Source of the DNA: Ignavibacteria bacterium
Lineage (GTDB): Bacteria; Bacteroidota; Ignavibacteria; Ignavibacteriales; Melioribacteraceae
Length of the DNA: 47,350 nt
Assembly (NCBI GenBank): GCA_012719345.1
Contig: JAAYAN010000059.1
Span: forward strand, 1-47,350
Direction: 5' to 3'
The stretch's first letter is position 1. Each line of letters starts with the position of its first letter. The notes below the pieces were generated by a model, which saw only the letters and a program-made list of their open reading frames with translations, did no database searches and was not told the origin of the DNA. A program made the translations under genes and the position numbers. This document shows positions 15,744 to 25,459 of the stretch, piece by piece.

Positions 15744-18700
15744 ATGGAAATTAAAACAGTTAAGCCCATCTCACATTGGTGTATTGAAATCTGCATTCAA
15801 GCAGTTTTAATTTTTGTAACTTTAACTGCTCAAAGCAGAACCTTCCAGTATATTAATTCCACAAGTGGTTTATATTCAGATAATGCTCATCAAATTATTT
15901 CGGATGAAAAAGGTTTCATATGGATATCTACACGCGATGGATTAACCAAATACGATGGTTATAATTTTAAACATTTTCGTAATAATGTTAAAGATATTTA
16001 CTCGATATCAAATAATGATGTTTCATCAATTATTGTTTTCCAGGGGACAATATGGGCAGGAACCTGGGGCGGGGGATTAAATAAGTATTTAGGTTCCAAT
16101 AAGTTTGAATCATTCAAGAGTGATCCTAATGATAAAACAACATTGTGCAGCAATAGGATTCAGAAACTGTTTGTAGATAGTGACTCGAATTTATGGATTT
16201 GTTCTGATAAAGGGCTTGACAAATATAATTCTGCTAATAAAAAATTTAAAAATATAATTAGTGGCATACATGTATTTAAAATTGTTGAAGATAATAATAA
16301 AAACTTTTTAATCCTTAATTCTAAAGGACTTATTAAATATAATCCTCGAACTCAGGATAAGAGAATATATTCAGAGTTTAAACAAAAAGGAATAATTGAA
16401 ATATTTGATTTATGTATTGATGAGTTGGGGGATTATTGGCTTGGAACAGAAAATGGACTTTTCAAATATAGTGTTGAAAAAAATGAAATTTCGAAATTTG
16501 AAGAATTTGATCTAAAAGGATTGCACGAAGAAAGAATCCGATCTATTGTTGAACATAATAAAATATTGTGGATTGGAACTGTAGGAGGCGGATTATTTTC
16601 TATTAATGAAGAAAAAAAAGAGACTATTAGATATTTAAATAATCCAGATGCAGTTGGAAGTCTTAGCTCTAATTACATATTTAGTTTATATGTAGATAAA
16701 TCTGAAAATTTATGGATATCTACAATTGATGGCGGAATAAATAAATTAAATTTGAAACCCCCAAAGTTCAAATTATTCAGACACGAAATAGATGAGCTCG
16801 GTTCTCTTATTCACAATACAGTATCCTCTTTTTTTGAAGATAGCAATGGAAATTTATGGTTATCTACAGGCGCGGGATTATGTAAGTTTGATAGAAAAAC
16901 ACAGATTTTTGAAGCAATTAAAACTGACCCCGTTATCTCTCAAGATTCTAAAATAAAAGTAGTGAAAATTTTTGAAGCCCCAGACGGTACAATTTTATTG
17001 AATATTTATAACAAAGGATTAGCCAAATATAATCCAAAGACTAATAAAATTGAAGAGCTGGAGAAAAAAATACAAATACCGGATTATCTTTTCGGACAGA
17101 ATTTTTGGGGGTATTATAAAACAAGTAACAATGAAATAATTGTCGGCACTTCTTCCCAAGGGATTTATAAACTTGATTTCGAAGAAAATAGTTATGTGCC
17201 TTTTATGCATTTTGCTGGAACAGAGATACTCGTAAACAAATCTATCCAGTTATTGTTTGAAGACTCAAATGGTATCTTTTGGTTCGGAACTACTGCTCAT
17301 GGTCTTTATCGTGTGGACTATAAAAATGAGAAAATAAATATTTTTTCAAGTAATTCTAATAAAAATTTATCTTCAGATTTCATAGTGGGTATTTCGGAAG
17401 ATGAAAACTATATTTGGGTTTGTACCTATACTGGTCTGGAAAGAATTGATAAGAAAAATTTAACGGTACAACATATAAAAGAAAACGATGGATTAGACAC
17501 AAAATTTATCCAGTCTATGATAATGGATAATCAACAAAATTTATGGTTCGCATCAAATAAAGGCTTAACAAAATACAATATCAAAAAAAATGAGTTTATA
17601 AATTATAATAAGGGAGATGGTCTTCAAGAGAATATTTTCAATTTTGGCAGTGCATTAAAAACAAAAGACGGTGAACTCTTTTTTGGTGGGAACAATGGAT
17701 TCAATTCCTTTTATCCGGAAAGTATAATATCAACTAAACAATCTTCCCCAGTATTTATTACAGAATTAGAAGTTAGGAATAACGGAAAAGATATTTTTTT
17801 CGATTTTGATGAATTAAAAGATATTGAACTAAGTTACAAAGAAAACAACATTAATATTAGATTTGCAGTGATGGATTATACCAATCCAAACAGCAACAGG
17901 TTTAAGTACAAATTAGAAAATTATGATTCCGATTGGATTTCTTCGTTTGATAAGAATTCCGCTAATTATTCTAATTTGGAGTCCGGCGAGTATATATTCA
18001 AAGTTATTGGATCAAATAGCAATCAAGTGTGGAATAATATAGGAGCTTCACTTAAAATTAAAATTATACCTCCATTTTGGCAGACTGCATGGTTTAAGGT
18101 TGCTGCTTTTTTTCTTACGGTATTTTTAATTATTGCTGTTTACAGAATAAGAGTCAATTCTCTTGAAGTTTATAATAAGAAACTTGAAAAAGAAGTTGAA
18201 GAAAGAACAAAAGAGCTTGATAATTCGAATAAGGAATTGCTGGCAGCAAAAGAGAAAGCTGAGGTTGCAAGCAAAGCAAAAAGTACTTTTCTTGCTCATA
18301 TGAGTCACGAGTTACGCACACCTTTAAATGGTATGATGGGGTATACACAAATTTTAAAAAATAAATCAAAAGACAAAGAATTTATAAGCAACCTAAATAT
18401 TATTCATCAAAGCGGATTACATTTGTTGACTTTAATAAATGATATTTTGGATATTTCCAAAATTGAAGCCGGCAAGATGACATTGGTTAATATGCCTATA
18501 AATTTCCAGAGCTTTTTAGATAATATTACCGGAATTATAGGTTCCCGTGCAGTTTCTAAGGGACTAACATTTAAATCGGATTTCGATCCTCTTTTACCTA
18601 ACATGATATTATCGGATGAAACAAGATTAAGACAGGTATTGCTTAATCTTTTAGGAAATGCTGTAAAGTTTACTGATGATGGAGAAATTATACTTAAGGT

Positions 18701-19655
18701 TACAAAAATTAAAGACACAGATCACGACAAGCAGCTTGTTCGTTTTAATATTATAGACACAGGTTCGGGAATTGAGAAAGAAGATTTAGATAAATTATTT
18801 AAACCTTTTGAGCAAGTTGGCGATCTATCCAAACGAAAAGAAGGAACCGGGTTAGGTCTAAGTATTAGCAGGCATATTGTGAATCTTATGGGATCCGATC
18901 TGCAAGTAAAAAGCAATGCAGGTCGCGGAAGCAATTTCTGGTTTGAACTTGAAATGCATACAATAAGCAGCGATTTACGTCTTACAAAACAAAGCGATAA
19001 ACAAATATACGGTTACGAGGGAAGCAGAAAAAAAATACTGATAGCTGATGATATTTCATCAAACAGAAATGTTATTGTTAAATTATTAAAGCCTCTCGAT
19101 TTTAAAATTATTGAAGCGGAAGACGGTAACGAAGCAATAGACAAAGTATTAAAGAGCAAACCTGACTTAATATTAATGGACAGGTGGATGCCGGATGTAA
19201 ACGGAATTGATGCTCTTAAGAGTTTGCGTGAACTTCCCGAATTAAAAGAAGTACCCTTTATTGCAGTTACTGTAGCAATGTCCGACGACGATACCGAAAC
19301 AACATTAGCTGCCGGATTTAATGATATTCTTTTTAAACCTGTAATTTGGCAGAATTTGATTGAAATTCTCCAAAAACATCTAAATCTTAATTGGATTTAT
19401 GAAGATGAAGAAAAAGAAAATATATTAAATCCAAACTTTAAATCTGTAATACCGCTGCCGCAGGAAGAACTTATTGTGTTAAAAGAATATGCCAAACGCG
19501 GAGATATTTATGCAATTCAAAACTATGTGAAAAATTACGATAAAAAAGATGAAATATTTACTGCTTTTATAGAAATTCTGCAAAAACTTGCAGATAATTA
19601 CGAAGAGAAAAAAATATTGGACTTTATTTCACGATATATTGAGAACAATAATTGA
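15744..19655 (+). CDS. Beta-propeller hybrid two-component sensor kinase
   Basis: A 1303-residue membrane sensor. A hydrophobic N-terminal segment (about 17-30) acts as a signal or anchor. Repeated two-component-propeller blades follow (IWISTRDGLTKYDG, LWICSDKGLDKYN and others) to about residue 660, then a Y_Y_Y domain, a membrane helix at about 784-803, a coiled coil, a HisKA domain with acceptor H855 (SHELRTP), a kinase ATPase domain (GNAVKF, DTGSGI, GTGLGLSI) and a receiver domain with D1146 (LILMDRWMP). A C-terminal helical stretch of about 75 residues follows. No DNA-binding domain is present, unlike many Bacteroides-type propeller hybrids, so output must pass to another protein. The stop overlaps the next kinase gene (TTGA). 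Confidence 0.92.
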   Translation: MEIKTVKPISHWCIEICIQAVLIFVTLTAQSRTFQYINSTSGLYSDNAHQIISDEKGFIWISTRDGLTKYDGYNFKHFRNNVKDIYSISNNDVSSIIVFQGTIWAGTWGGGLNKYLGSNKFESFKSDPNDKTTLCSNRIQKLFVDSDSNLWICSDKGLDKYNSANKKFKNIISGIHVFKIVEDNNKNFLILNSKGLIKYNPRTQDKRIYSEFKQKGIIEIFDLCIDELGDYWLGTENGLFKYSVEKNEISKFEEFDLKGLHEERIRSIVEHNKILWIGTVGGGLFSINEEKKETIRYLNNPDAVGSLSSNYIFSLYVDKSENLWISTIDGGINKLNLKPPKFKLFRHEIDELGSLIHNTVSSFFEDSNGNLWLSTGAGLCKFDRKTQIFEAIKTDPVISQDSKIKVVKIFEAPDGTILLNIYNKGLAKYNPKTNKIEELEKKIQIPDYLFGQNFWGYYKTSNNEIIVGTSSQGIYKLDFEENSYVPFMHFAGTEILVNKSIQLLFEDSNGIFWFGTTAHGLYRVDYKNEKINIFSSNSNKNLSSDFIVGISEDENYIWVCTYTGLERIDKKNLTVQHIKENDGLDTKFIQSMIMDNQQNLWFASNKGLTKYNIKKNEFINYNKGDGLQENIFNFGSALKTKDGELFFGGNNGFNSFYPESIISTKQSSPVFITELEVRNNGKDIFFDFDELKDIELSYKENNINIRFAVMDYTNPNSNRFKYKLENYDSDWISSFDKNSANYSNLESGEYIFKVIGSNSNQVWNNIGASLKIKIIPPFWQTAWFKVAAFFLTVFLIIAVYRIRVNSLEVYNKKLEKEVEERTKELDNSNKELLAAKEKAEVASKAKSTFLAHMSHELRTPLNGMMGYTQILKNKSKDKEFISNLNIIHQSGLHLLTLINDILDISKIEAGKMTLVNMPINFQSFLDNITGIIGSRAVSKGLTFKSDFDPLLPNMILSDETRLRQVLLNLLGNAVKFTDDGEIILKVTKIKDTDHDKQLVRFNIIDTGSGIEKEDLDKLFKPFEQVGDLSKRKEGTGLGLSISRHIVNLMGSDLQVKSNAGRGSNFWFELEMHTISSDLRLTKQSDKQIYGYEGSRKKILIADDISSNRNVIVKLLKPLDFKIIEAEDGNEAIDKVLKSKPDLILMDRWMPDVNGIDALKSLRELPELKEVPFIAVTVAMSDDDTETTLAAGFNDILFKPVIWQNLIEILQKHLNLNWIYEDEEKENILNPNFKSVIPLPQEELIVLKEYAKRGDIYAIQNYVKNYDKKDEIFTAFIEILQKLADNYEEKKILDFISRYIENNN

Positions 19656-21322
19656 AAAATAAAACAAAAATAGATTTTGAAGAAAGCGAATACTCAATTC
19701 TTGTAGTTGATGATAATATCACAAATTTAAGAGTTATTTCAGATTTTCTAAAAGAAACCGGTTACAAAGTTTACATTGCACAAGATGGTGCAAGTGCAAT
19801 TGAAAAAGCAAAATATAATCTTCCGGATCTTATTCTTCTCGATGTTCTTATGCCCGGAATTGATGGTTTTACTGTATGCAAAAAAATTAAGGAAGACAAT
19901 CAGCTTTTTGAAATACCAGTAATATTTATGACTGCACTATCCGAGACTCAAGAAAAAATTCGCGGATTTCAAGTTGGCGGAGTTGACTATATAACCAAAC
20001 CTTTCCAAGCTGAAGAAGTGATTGTCCGTGTAGAAAACCAGATAAAATATCATTCAGTAAAAAAACAGCTTGAATCGCGAAATAAGCAGCTTGAAAAAGA
20101 AATTAAGGATAGGATTGCAGCAGAAAAAGCTTTTGAAGAAAGCGAAGCTTTGGTAAGAGCACTTATTAATAATCTTCCGTTTGACGTTTGGGCAATGGAT
20201 AAAGATTTAAGATATATTTTACAAAATGCGGTAAATATTAAAAATTACGGGAATAATATAGGGAAGAAACTTGAAGAACTTGAAATTCCGGAAATCATAA
20301 AATATCAATGGCTTGAAACAGACAAAAAAGTTCTTGAAGGAAAATCATTCCATAGTGAATACGAAAAAAATGACGGAGCACTTAAAGCTTTTGAAAGTTT
20401 CAAAGTGCCTGTTTACGTTAATAAGGATATTGTAGGTATGATTGGGGTGGAAATAGATGTAACTGAAAGAAAAATTGCCGAGATAAATTTAAAGAGAGCC
20501 TACGATGAAATGGAACAAGAAGTAGAAAAGCGGACAGCTGATTTACGGCTGACTAATTTTAAACTTGAAGAAGAAATTGAAGACAGAATAAAAGCAGAAA
20601 AAGAACTGGTTTATGCTAAAGAAAAAGCAGAGCAGGCAGTAAGGCTAAAAACTGAATTTCTTGCCCAAATGTCGCACGAAATACGTACTCCAATCAGTAC
20701 ATTGTTAAATTTTACAAGTCTGCTCCGCGAGGAAGTTCAGGACAAAGTGAGCCAAGAAATTCAGCAATATTTCCCATCAATGTTTTCTGCAGGAAAGCGT
20801 ATTATTCAAACAATTGATTCTATACTTAATATGTCCGAACTTCAAGTAGGAGCTTATATTCCGGAAATAAGAGAATTTGAAATAGACAGAGAAATATTAA
20901 ACAAATTGTACAACGAGTTTAAAATTACTGCTAAAAGTCAGCAACTTGATTTTAATCTTAAATATAAAACTGAAAAAAGACTTATTAAAGCAGATTCCTA
21001 CAGTGTTGAACAAATATTGTCGAATATAATTTCTAACGCATTAAAGTATACGGAAAAAGGAAAGGTTGAAATAATAGTATCTCGAGATAAAAACGATAGA
21101 TTAACAATTGATGTTAAAGATACCGGAATAGGAATAAGTCAGGAACTGATAGAAGAAATTTTCGAACCTTTCAGGCAAGAAGAGCAGGGATACACGCGAC
21201 AGCACGAAGGAAACGGACTCGGTTTAGCTTTGGTGAGAGAATACTGTAAAATAAATAATGCCGAAATAAGCGTAAAAAGTAAAAAAGGTTCTGGGTCAAC
21301 TTTTACTGTAAAATTTTATTAA
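19652..21322 (+). CDS. REC-PAS-histidine kinase
   Basis: A 556-residue cytoplasmic protein starting at a TTG that overlaps the previous stop by 4 nt. Domains in order: receiver (about 14-135, D64 in LILLDVLMP, K116 in TKPF); a coiled coil; PAS (about 163-272, ending in DVTERK); a second coiled coil; HisKA with H342 (FLAQMSHEIRTP); and kinase ATPase (ISNALKYTEKG, DTGIGIS, GNGLGLALVREY). It has no membrane segment or DNA-binding domain. The overlap with the propeller kinase suggests a phosphorelay: the hybrid may pass phosphate to this receiver, or both may act on a distant regulator. Confidence 0.9.
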   Translation: MKNKTKIDFEESEYSILVVDDNITNLRVISDFLKETGYKVYIAQDGASAIEKAKYNLPDLILLDVLMPGIDGFTVCKKIKEDNQLFEIPVIFMTALSETQEKIRGFQVGGVDYITKPFQAEEVIVRVENQIKYHSVKKQLESRNKQLEKEIKDRIAAEKAFEESEALVRALINNLPFDVWAMDKDLRYILQNAVNIKNYGNNIGKKLEELEIPEIIKYQWLETDKKVLEGKSFHSEYEKNDGALKAFESFKVPVYVNKDIVGMIGVEIDVTERKIAEINLKRAYDEMEQEVEKRTADLRLTNFKLEEEIEDRIKAEKELVYAKEKAEQAVRLKTEFLAQMSHEIRTPISTLLNFTSLLREEVQDKVSQEIQQYFPSMFSAGKRIIQTIDSILNMSELQVGAYIPEIREFEIDREILNKLYNEFKITAKSQQLDFNLKYKTEKRLIKADSYSVEQILSNIISNALKYTEKGKVEIIVSRDKNDRLTIDVKDTGIGISQELIEEIFEPFRQEEQGYTRQHEGNGLGLALVREYCKINNAEISVKSKKGSGSTFTVKFY

Positions 21323-21396
21323 AAATTTCATTCTCCCTAATTTTTATCACTTCATTTATTATATTTCTTTCATTAAGAAAAACAAATACTTATTAA

Positions 21397-22233
21397 ATGA
21401 AGTTTTTTAAATTCAGCGGCTCAGGGAATGATTTTATTCTGATCGACCAGAATATCGTTCCGGATTTTATTCCAGAAAAGGAAATAGTGATTGAAATGTG
21501 TGCCCGAGGTACAGGAATAGGCGCTGATGGATTTCTATATTTTTTGAAAAGCAAAGAAAACGATTTTGATATGCGGTATTTTAATTCTGACGGCAGTGAA
21601 GGTTTTTTATGCGCCAACGGAGCCAGATGCGCTGTTAAATATGCCCAGTTTAGTAAAAGAATTGAACAAAATGCAAAGTTTTTCTGTTGCGGAAAAAAGT
21701 ATACTGCTAAAATTAACGAAGATAATTCTGTTACAATTAATCTAAATGAGCCTTCCGAAATTGAACTTGAAATAGAAATAAAATTCGAAAATTCTTCTTT
21801 AAGAGGTTCATTTATAAATACCGGAACCAGACATACAGTTATAAATATAACTGAATTAAATGAAGTTTATAATAACAGATTTAATGAGTTAGAAAATATT
21901 CCTGTTGATGTGTTAGGCAAGGGAATAAGAAATCTGCCGCAGTTTTTACCGGAAGGAACTAACGTTAATTTTATAGATATTCAGAACGAAGTAATTAGAA
22001 TACGTACATTTGAAAAAGGCGTGGAAAATGAAACGCTCTCTTGCGGTACAGGAATAACAGCAGCGGCAATAATCAGTTTTCTGAAAGGAAATGTTAAACC
22101 GCCGGTTACAATAATTCCCAAAAGTAACGATAAACTTATTGTAAATTTTGATTATATTAACAGCATAATAAAAAATATTTCTTTAACTGGTCCGGCAAAA
22201 TTAATTTTTACCGGAGAATACAATAACAAATAA
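21397..22233 (+). CDS. dapF: Diaminopimelate epimerase
   Basis: A 278-residue enzyme converting LL- to meso-diaminopimelate for lysine and peptidoglycan synthesis. The two catalytic Cys are C72 (FLCANGARC) and C216 (LSCGTGITA). The N-terminal FSGSGNDFILID and the ARGTGIGADG segments are classic for the family. The length is normal. A 74-nt gap separates it from the kinase gene, so it may start a new transcript: a long same-strand run continues to radC. Confidence 0.95.
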   Translation: MKFFKFSGSGNDFILIDQNIVPDFIPEKEIVIEMCARGTGIGADGFLYFLKSKENDFDMRYFNSDGSEGFLCANGARCAVKYAQFSKRIEQNAKFFCCGKKYTAKINEDNSVTINLNEPSEIELEIEIKFENSSLRGSFINTGTRHTVINITELNEVYNNRFNELENIPVDVLGKGIRNLPQFLPEGTNVNFIDIQNEVIRIRTFEKGVENETLSCGTGITAAAIISFLKGNVKPPVTIIPKSNDKLIVNFDYINSIIKNISLTGPAKLIFTGEYNNK

Positions 22234-22256
22234 ATATTGATTTTCTGAGGAGTTGA

Positions 22257-22553
22257 ATGGCAAAGGTGATTTTTTCCATCAAATATGAAATTCTTCCTGA
22301 AAAACGGGAAGCCTACCTTGAGGTAATTCGTGAATTAAAAGCTTTAATAAAAGCTGACGGGCTTGAAGGGTATTCTGTTTACGAAACAAAAAACAGAAAA
22401 AATTGCTTTGAAGAGCAATATGTATTTACCGATAAAAATGCTTACGAAGAATTTGATGATAATCCTAATGAACGTGTGAATATATTGATGACTAAATTAT
22501 CGGATATGATCAAACAGCAGACTACCGAATATACTACATTATTCGAAATCTGA
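22257..22553 (+). CDS. Small dimeric alpha/beta-barrel-like protein
   Basis: A 98-residue protein preceded by GAGGAG. The pattern of an N-terminal strand (KVIFSIKYEI), a helix rich in Glu/Lys, SVYETKNRKNCFEEQYVF and a later helix resembles the ABM-like dimeric alpha/beta barrel superfamily. No catalytic residue can be named and the role is unknown. It lies 23 nt after dapF and is probably cotranscribed. Confidence 0.6.
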   Translation: MAKVIFSIKYEILPEKREAYLEVIRELKALIKADGLEGYSVYETKNRKNCFEEQYVFTDKNAYEEFDDNPNERVNILMTKLSDMIKQQTTEYTTLFEI

Positions 22554-22601
22554 TAATTCTTGTTTTATAATTCTGAAAAATAATAGAAAAATTTAATCTC
22601 T

Positions 22602-23660
22602 ATGTATGAATTAATTGGTGCAATTCATATCCATTCAAAATATTCTGATGGTTCAGGCGATGTTAATGATATCGCCGCATTTGCCGCAGAATCGGGATTA
22701 GATTTTATTATGCTTACAGACCATAATACATTAAGGGCAAAAGAAGAAGGTCACGAAGGATGGAATAATAATGTTTTTATAATTGTAGGTTGCGAGATTA
22801 ATGATAAAGAAAATAAAAATCATTATCTGGCATTTGGAATTGATAAAACATTCTCAACACGCTTGTCTGCAAAACAATATGTGAAAAGTATAAAAGAAGC
22901 CGGCGGTATAGGTTTTATTGCCCATCCGCACGAAAAAAGAAACAACATCAAAGAACATCCGCCTTATCCTTGGAATGAATGGGATGCTGAAGGATTTACA
23001 GGAATTGAAATTTGGAACCATATGTCCGAATGGATGGAAGGACTGACTGAAGAAAATAAATATAACAGGTTTCTTCATCCCCTTAAAACAATTGAATGTC
23101 CGCCTGCCGAGACGTTAAAAAAATGGGACGAGCTTAATTCAGTAAGGAAAGTTGTTGGAATTGGCGGAATAGATGCTCATGCTCATAAAGTAAATGTCCT
23201 TGGATTTTTAGAAATGGAAGTTTTCCCGTATAAGGTATTGTTTAAATCAATAAGAACTCATATTTTTACGGAAACAAAAATTGAAAATACAAGTTCTTTA
23301 AATACTGAAAGATGTAAAGATATTATTCTTAAATCGCTATTGCAGGGAAGTTGTTTTGTTGCAAATGATTATCTGAAAGAATCGAAAGGATTTCGTTTCT
23401 TTGGGAAAGATAATAACGGAACTTATAAAATGGGTGATACTGCTGTTTTATCAAGTTCTTTAAGATTTGTAGTTTTGCTTCCCGGAACGGTTGCTAAAAT
23501 TCAGCTTGTATTTGATGGCAAAATCGTTTCGATAGTTGAAAACACTGAAGCAGAATTCCTTGTAAAATCTGCTGGTGTATATCGTGTCGAAGTATATTTT
23601 GAGGGTAAAGCCTGGATATTTTCTAATCATATTAGAGTTGTAAATAAAGATTATAATTGA
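22602..23660 (+). CDS. PHP-domain metal-dependent phosphoesterase-like protein
   Basis: A 352-residue protein. The PHP domain shows metal-binding motifs HIHSKYSDG near residue 9, LTDHNT near residue 40, a conserved Glu in VGCEIN, AHPHEK, and GGIDAHAHK near residue 190. The last ~90 residues (about 260-352) look like a beta-rich domain. PHP proteins hydrolyse phosphoesters such as nucleotides, histidinol phosphate or nucleic-acid ends; the substrate here is unknown. No clear ribosome site precedes the ATG. Confidence 0.8.
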   Translation: MYELIGAIHIHSKYSDGSGDVNDIAAFAAESGLDFIMLTDHNTLRAKEEGHEGWNNNVFIIVGCEINDKENKNHYLAFGIDKTFSTRLSAKQYVKSIKEAGGIGFIAHPHEKRNNIKEHPPYPWNEWDAEGFTGIEIWNHMSEWMEGLTEENKYNRFLHPLKTIECPPAETLKKWDELNSVRKVVGIGGIDAHAHKVNVLGFLEMEVFPYKVLFKSIRTHIFTETKIENTSSLNTERCKDIILKSLLQGSCFVANDYLKESKGFRFFGKDNNGTYKMGDTAVLSSSLRFVVLLPGTVAKIQLVFDGKIVSIVENTEAEFLVKSAGVYRVEVYFEGKAWIFSNHIRVVNKDYN

Positions 23661-23676
23661 TAAAAAAGGAGATAAT

Positions 23677-24363
23677 GTGTTAGCAAAAAAGAAGAAAATT
23701 TCGAAAAAAGAAATGAAAGAGGACAAACTTGTAACATTGTATTATAACAGTATGCAATATTTCGAAAAGTATCAAAAACAAATATTAATAGGGGTTGCAG
23801 CCGTTGCAGCAGCAGGATTGCTTGTTTATTTTTATATCACAAATAATCAGACAAAAAATACTGAAGCCTCTAAATCTTTAGCAAAAATAATTGATATTTA
23901 TGAAGCAGGTATGTTTAATGAAGCAATTGAAGGAAGACCGGGTACTGATAACAAAGGTTTAAAATATATTGCGGAAGAATTCGGCGGCTCTGAAAACGGT
24001 GAAACAGCCAGAATTTATCTTGCCAATAGTTATTATAATATTGGGGATATTGATAAAGCTCTTGAACAATACGAAGATTATTCCGGGGACAATGAAATGT
24101 TTTCGGCAGCAGCTTATTCAGGAATGGCCGCTTGTTATGTTGAAAAGAAGGATTATCAGAAAGCTGCGGAATATTTTATTAAAGCTTCTAAAGTGAACAG
24201 TACAAATCCACAAAACAGCGCATACCTGCTTGAAGCCGGTATTAATTATCTTAAAATAGGAGATAAAGAATCGGCAAAAGAGGCTTTAAACACTATTAAA
24301 GAAGAACATAAAACAACTCAGGAATTTACATTAGCAGACAGATATCTTGCTCAGTGTATTTAA
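23677..24363 (+). CDS. Membrane-anchored TPR protein
   Basis: A 228-residue protein with a Lys-rich N-terminus, one membrane segment (about 33-52, ILIGVAAVAAAGLLVYFYI) and TPR-like helices in the rest (ARIYLANSYYNIGDIDKALEQ, YSGMAACYVEKKDYQKAAEY). The layout resembles YfgM-type tail proteins, with a short cytoplasmic side and periplasmic TPRs. The start is GTG with AAGGAG 5 nt upstream. Its neighbours are PHP and efp genes and give no clear role. Confidence 0.7.
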   Translation: MLAKKKKISKKEMKEDKLVTLYYNSMQYFEKYQKQILIGVAAVAAAGLLVYFYITNNQTKNTEASKSLAKIIDIYEAGMFNEAIEGRPGTDNKGLKYIAEEFGGSENGETARIYLANSYYNIGDIDKALEQYEDYSGDNEMFSAAAYSGMAACYVEKKDYQKAAEYFIKASKVNSTNPQNSAYLLEAGINYLKIGDKESAKEALNTIKEEHKTTQEFTLADRYLAQCI

Positions 24364-24396
24364 AAACAATAAGAAGAAAAATTATTCAGAGGATAT

Positions 24397-24963
24397 ATGG
24401 CAGATACATCAGATTTTAGAAATGGTTTAATAATTAAGTTTAAAGAAGGACTATATACAATTGTAGAATTTCAGCACGTTAAACCTGGAAAAGGCGGAGC
24501 ATTTGTCCGCACAACGCTTAAAAACCTTAAAACCGGAAAAGTGCTTGAAAACACTTACCGTTCTGGTGAAAGTGTAGAAATTATAAGAGTTGAAAGAAGA
24601 AAATATCAATATTTATTCCGCGAAGGCGAGTCACTTGTGTTAATGGACAACGGTACTTACGAACAAATTAATGTTGATCAGAAACTTTTTGGCGACGGAG
24701 AAAAATTCCTAAAAGAAGGAATTGAAGTTGACTTACTTTTGGATAACAACGAAGAAATAATATCTGTGGAAATACCTATATTTGTTCAGCTTAAAGTTAC
24801 AGCTACCGAACCGGGTTTCAGAGGTGATACCGCAACAAACGTACTAAAGCCGGCAACCTTGGAAACAGGAGCAGTAATAAGTGTCCCTATATTTGTTAAC
24901 GAAGGCGATCTGCTTAAAGTGGATACAAGAACCAGCGAATATGTTGAAAGAGTAAAAAATTAA
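24397..24963 (+). CDS. efp: Translation elongation factor P
   Basis: A 188-residue factor that relieves ribosome stalling at polyproline stretches. Three beta-barrel domains are evident. The tip of domain I has VKPGKGGAF with K32, the residue modified in many bacteria; no epmA/epmB gene is nearby. The C-terminal VPIFVNEGDLLKVDTRTSEY is the family signature. AGAGGAT precedes the ATG. The synteny efp-accB-accC is common in bacteria. Confidence 0.97.
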   Translation: MADTSDFRNGLIIKFKEGLYTIVEFQHVKPGKGGAFVRTTLKNLKTGKVLENTYRSGESVEIIRVERRKYQYLFREGESLVLMDNGTYEQINVDQKLFGDGEKFLKEGIEVDLLLDNNEEIISVEIPIFVQLKVTATEPGFRGDTATNVLKPATLETGAVISVPIFVNEGDLLKVDTRTSEYVERVKN

Positions 24964-24983
24964 TAATTAAGAAAGCCGGCAAA

Positions 24984-25445
24984 ATGGACCTGATAAGTAT
25001 TAAAAAGCTTATTAAAATAGTTGAAGACAGCAGTATAACAGATTTTTCCATAGAAGAAAAAGATCTGAAAATAACAATAAGCAAAAAGGCTGAAATAATT
25101 CATTCTGCTTATCATCAAGCTGTGGATTATACAGCTAAAGAACCCATTAATATAAATGCAGCAAATACTGTTGAATTTGAAAAAAATTCAGTACAGGATG
25201 AAAAATTCCATGAAATCTGTTCGCCAATTGTGGGTACATTTTATCGCGCTCCTTCACCTGAAGCTGAACCTTATGTTCAGATTGGCGATCACATTACAGA
25301 AGGTAAAGTAATGTGTCTGATAGAAGCAATGAAGCTGATGAATGAAATAGAATCGGATATTAATGGTAAAATAGTTAAAGTATTAGTAGAAAACGGTTCG
25401 CCGGTTGAATATAATCAACCGCTATTTTTAATAAAACCCGATTAA
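24984..25445 (+). CDS. accB: Biotin carboxyl carrier protein of acetyl-CoA carboxylase
   Basis: A 153-residue protein carrying biotin on K117 in EAMKLMNEI. An N-terminal helical part and a flexible linker (about 36-75) precede the biotinyl domain from about residue 79 ([13 protein letters not shown]). It carries carboxyl groups between biotin carboxylase (the next gene, 14 nt on) and the carboxyltransferase, whose subunits are not in this window. Confidence 0.96.
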   Translation: MDLISIKKLIKIVEDSSITDFSIEEKDLKITISKKAEIIHSAYHQAVDYTAKEPININAANTVEFEKNSVQDEKFHEICSPIVGTFYRAPSPEAEPYVQIGDHITEGKVMCLIEAMKLMNEIESDINGKIVKVLVENGSPVEYNQPLFLIKPD

Positions 25446-25459
25446 AAAGGCGGATTATA

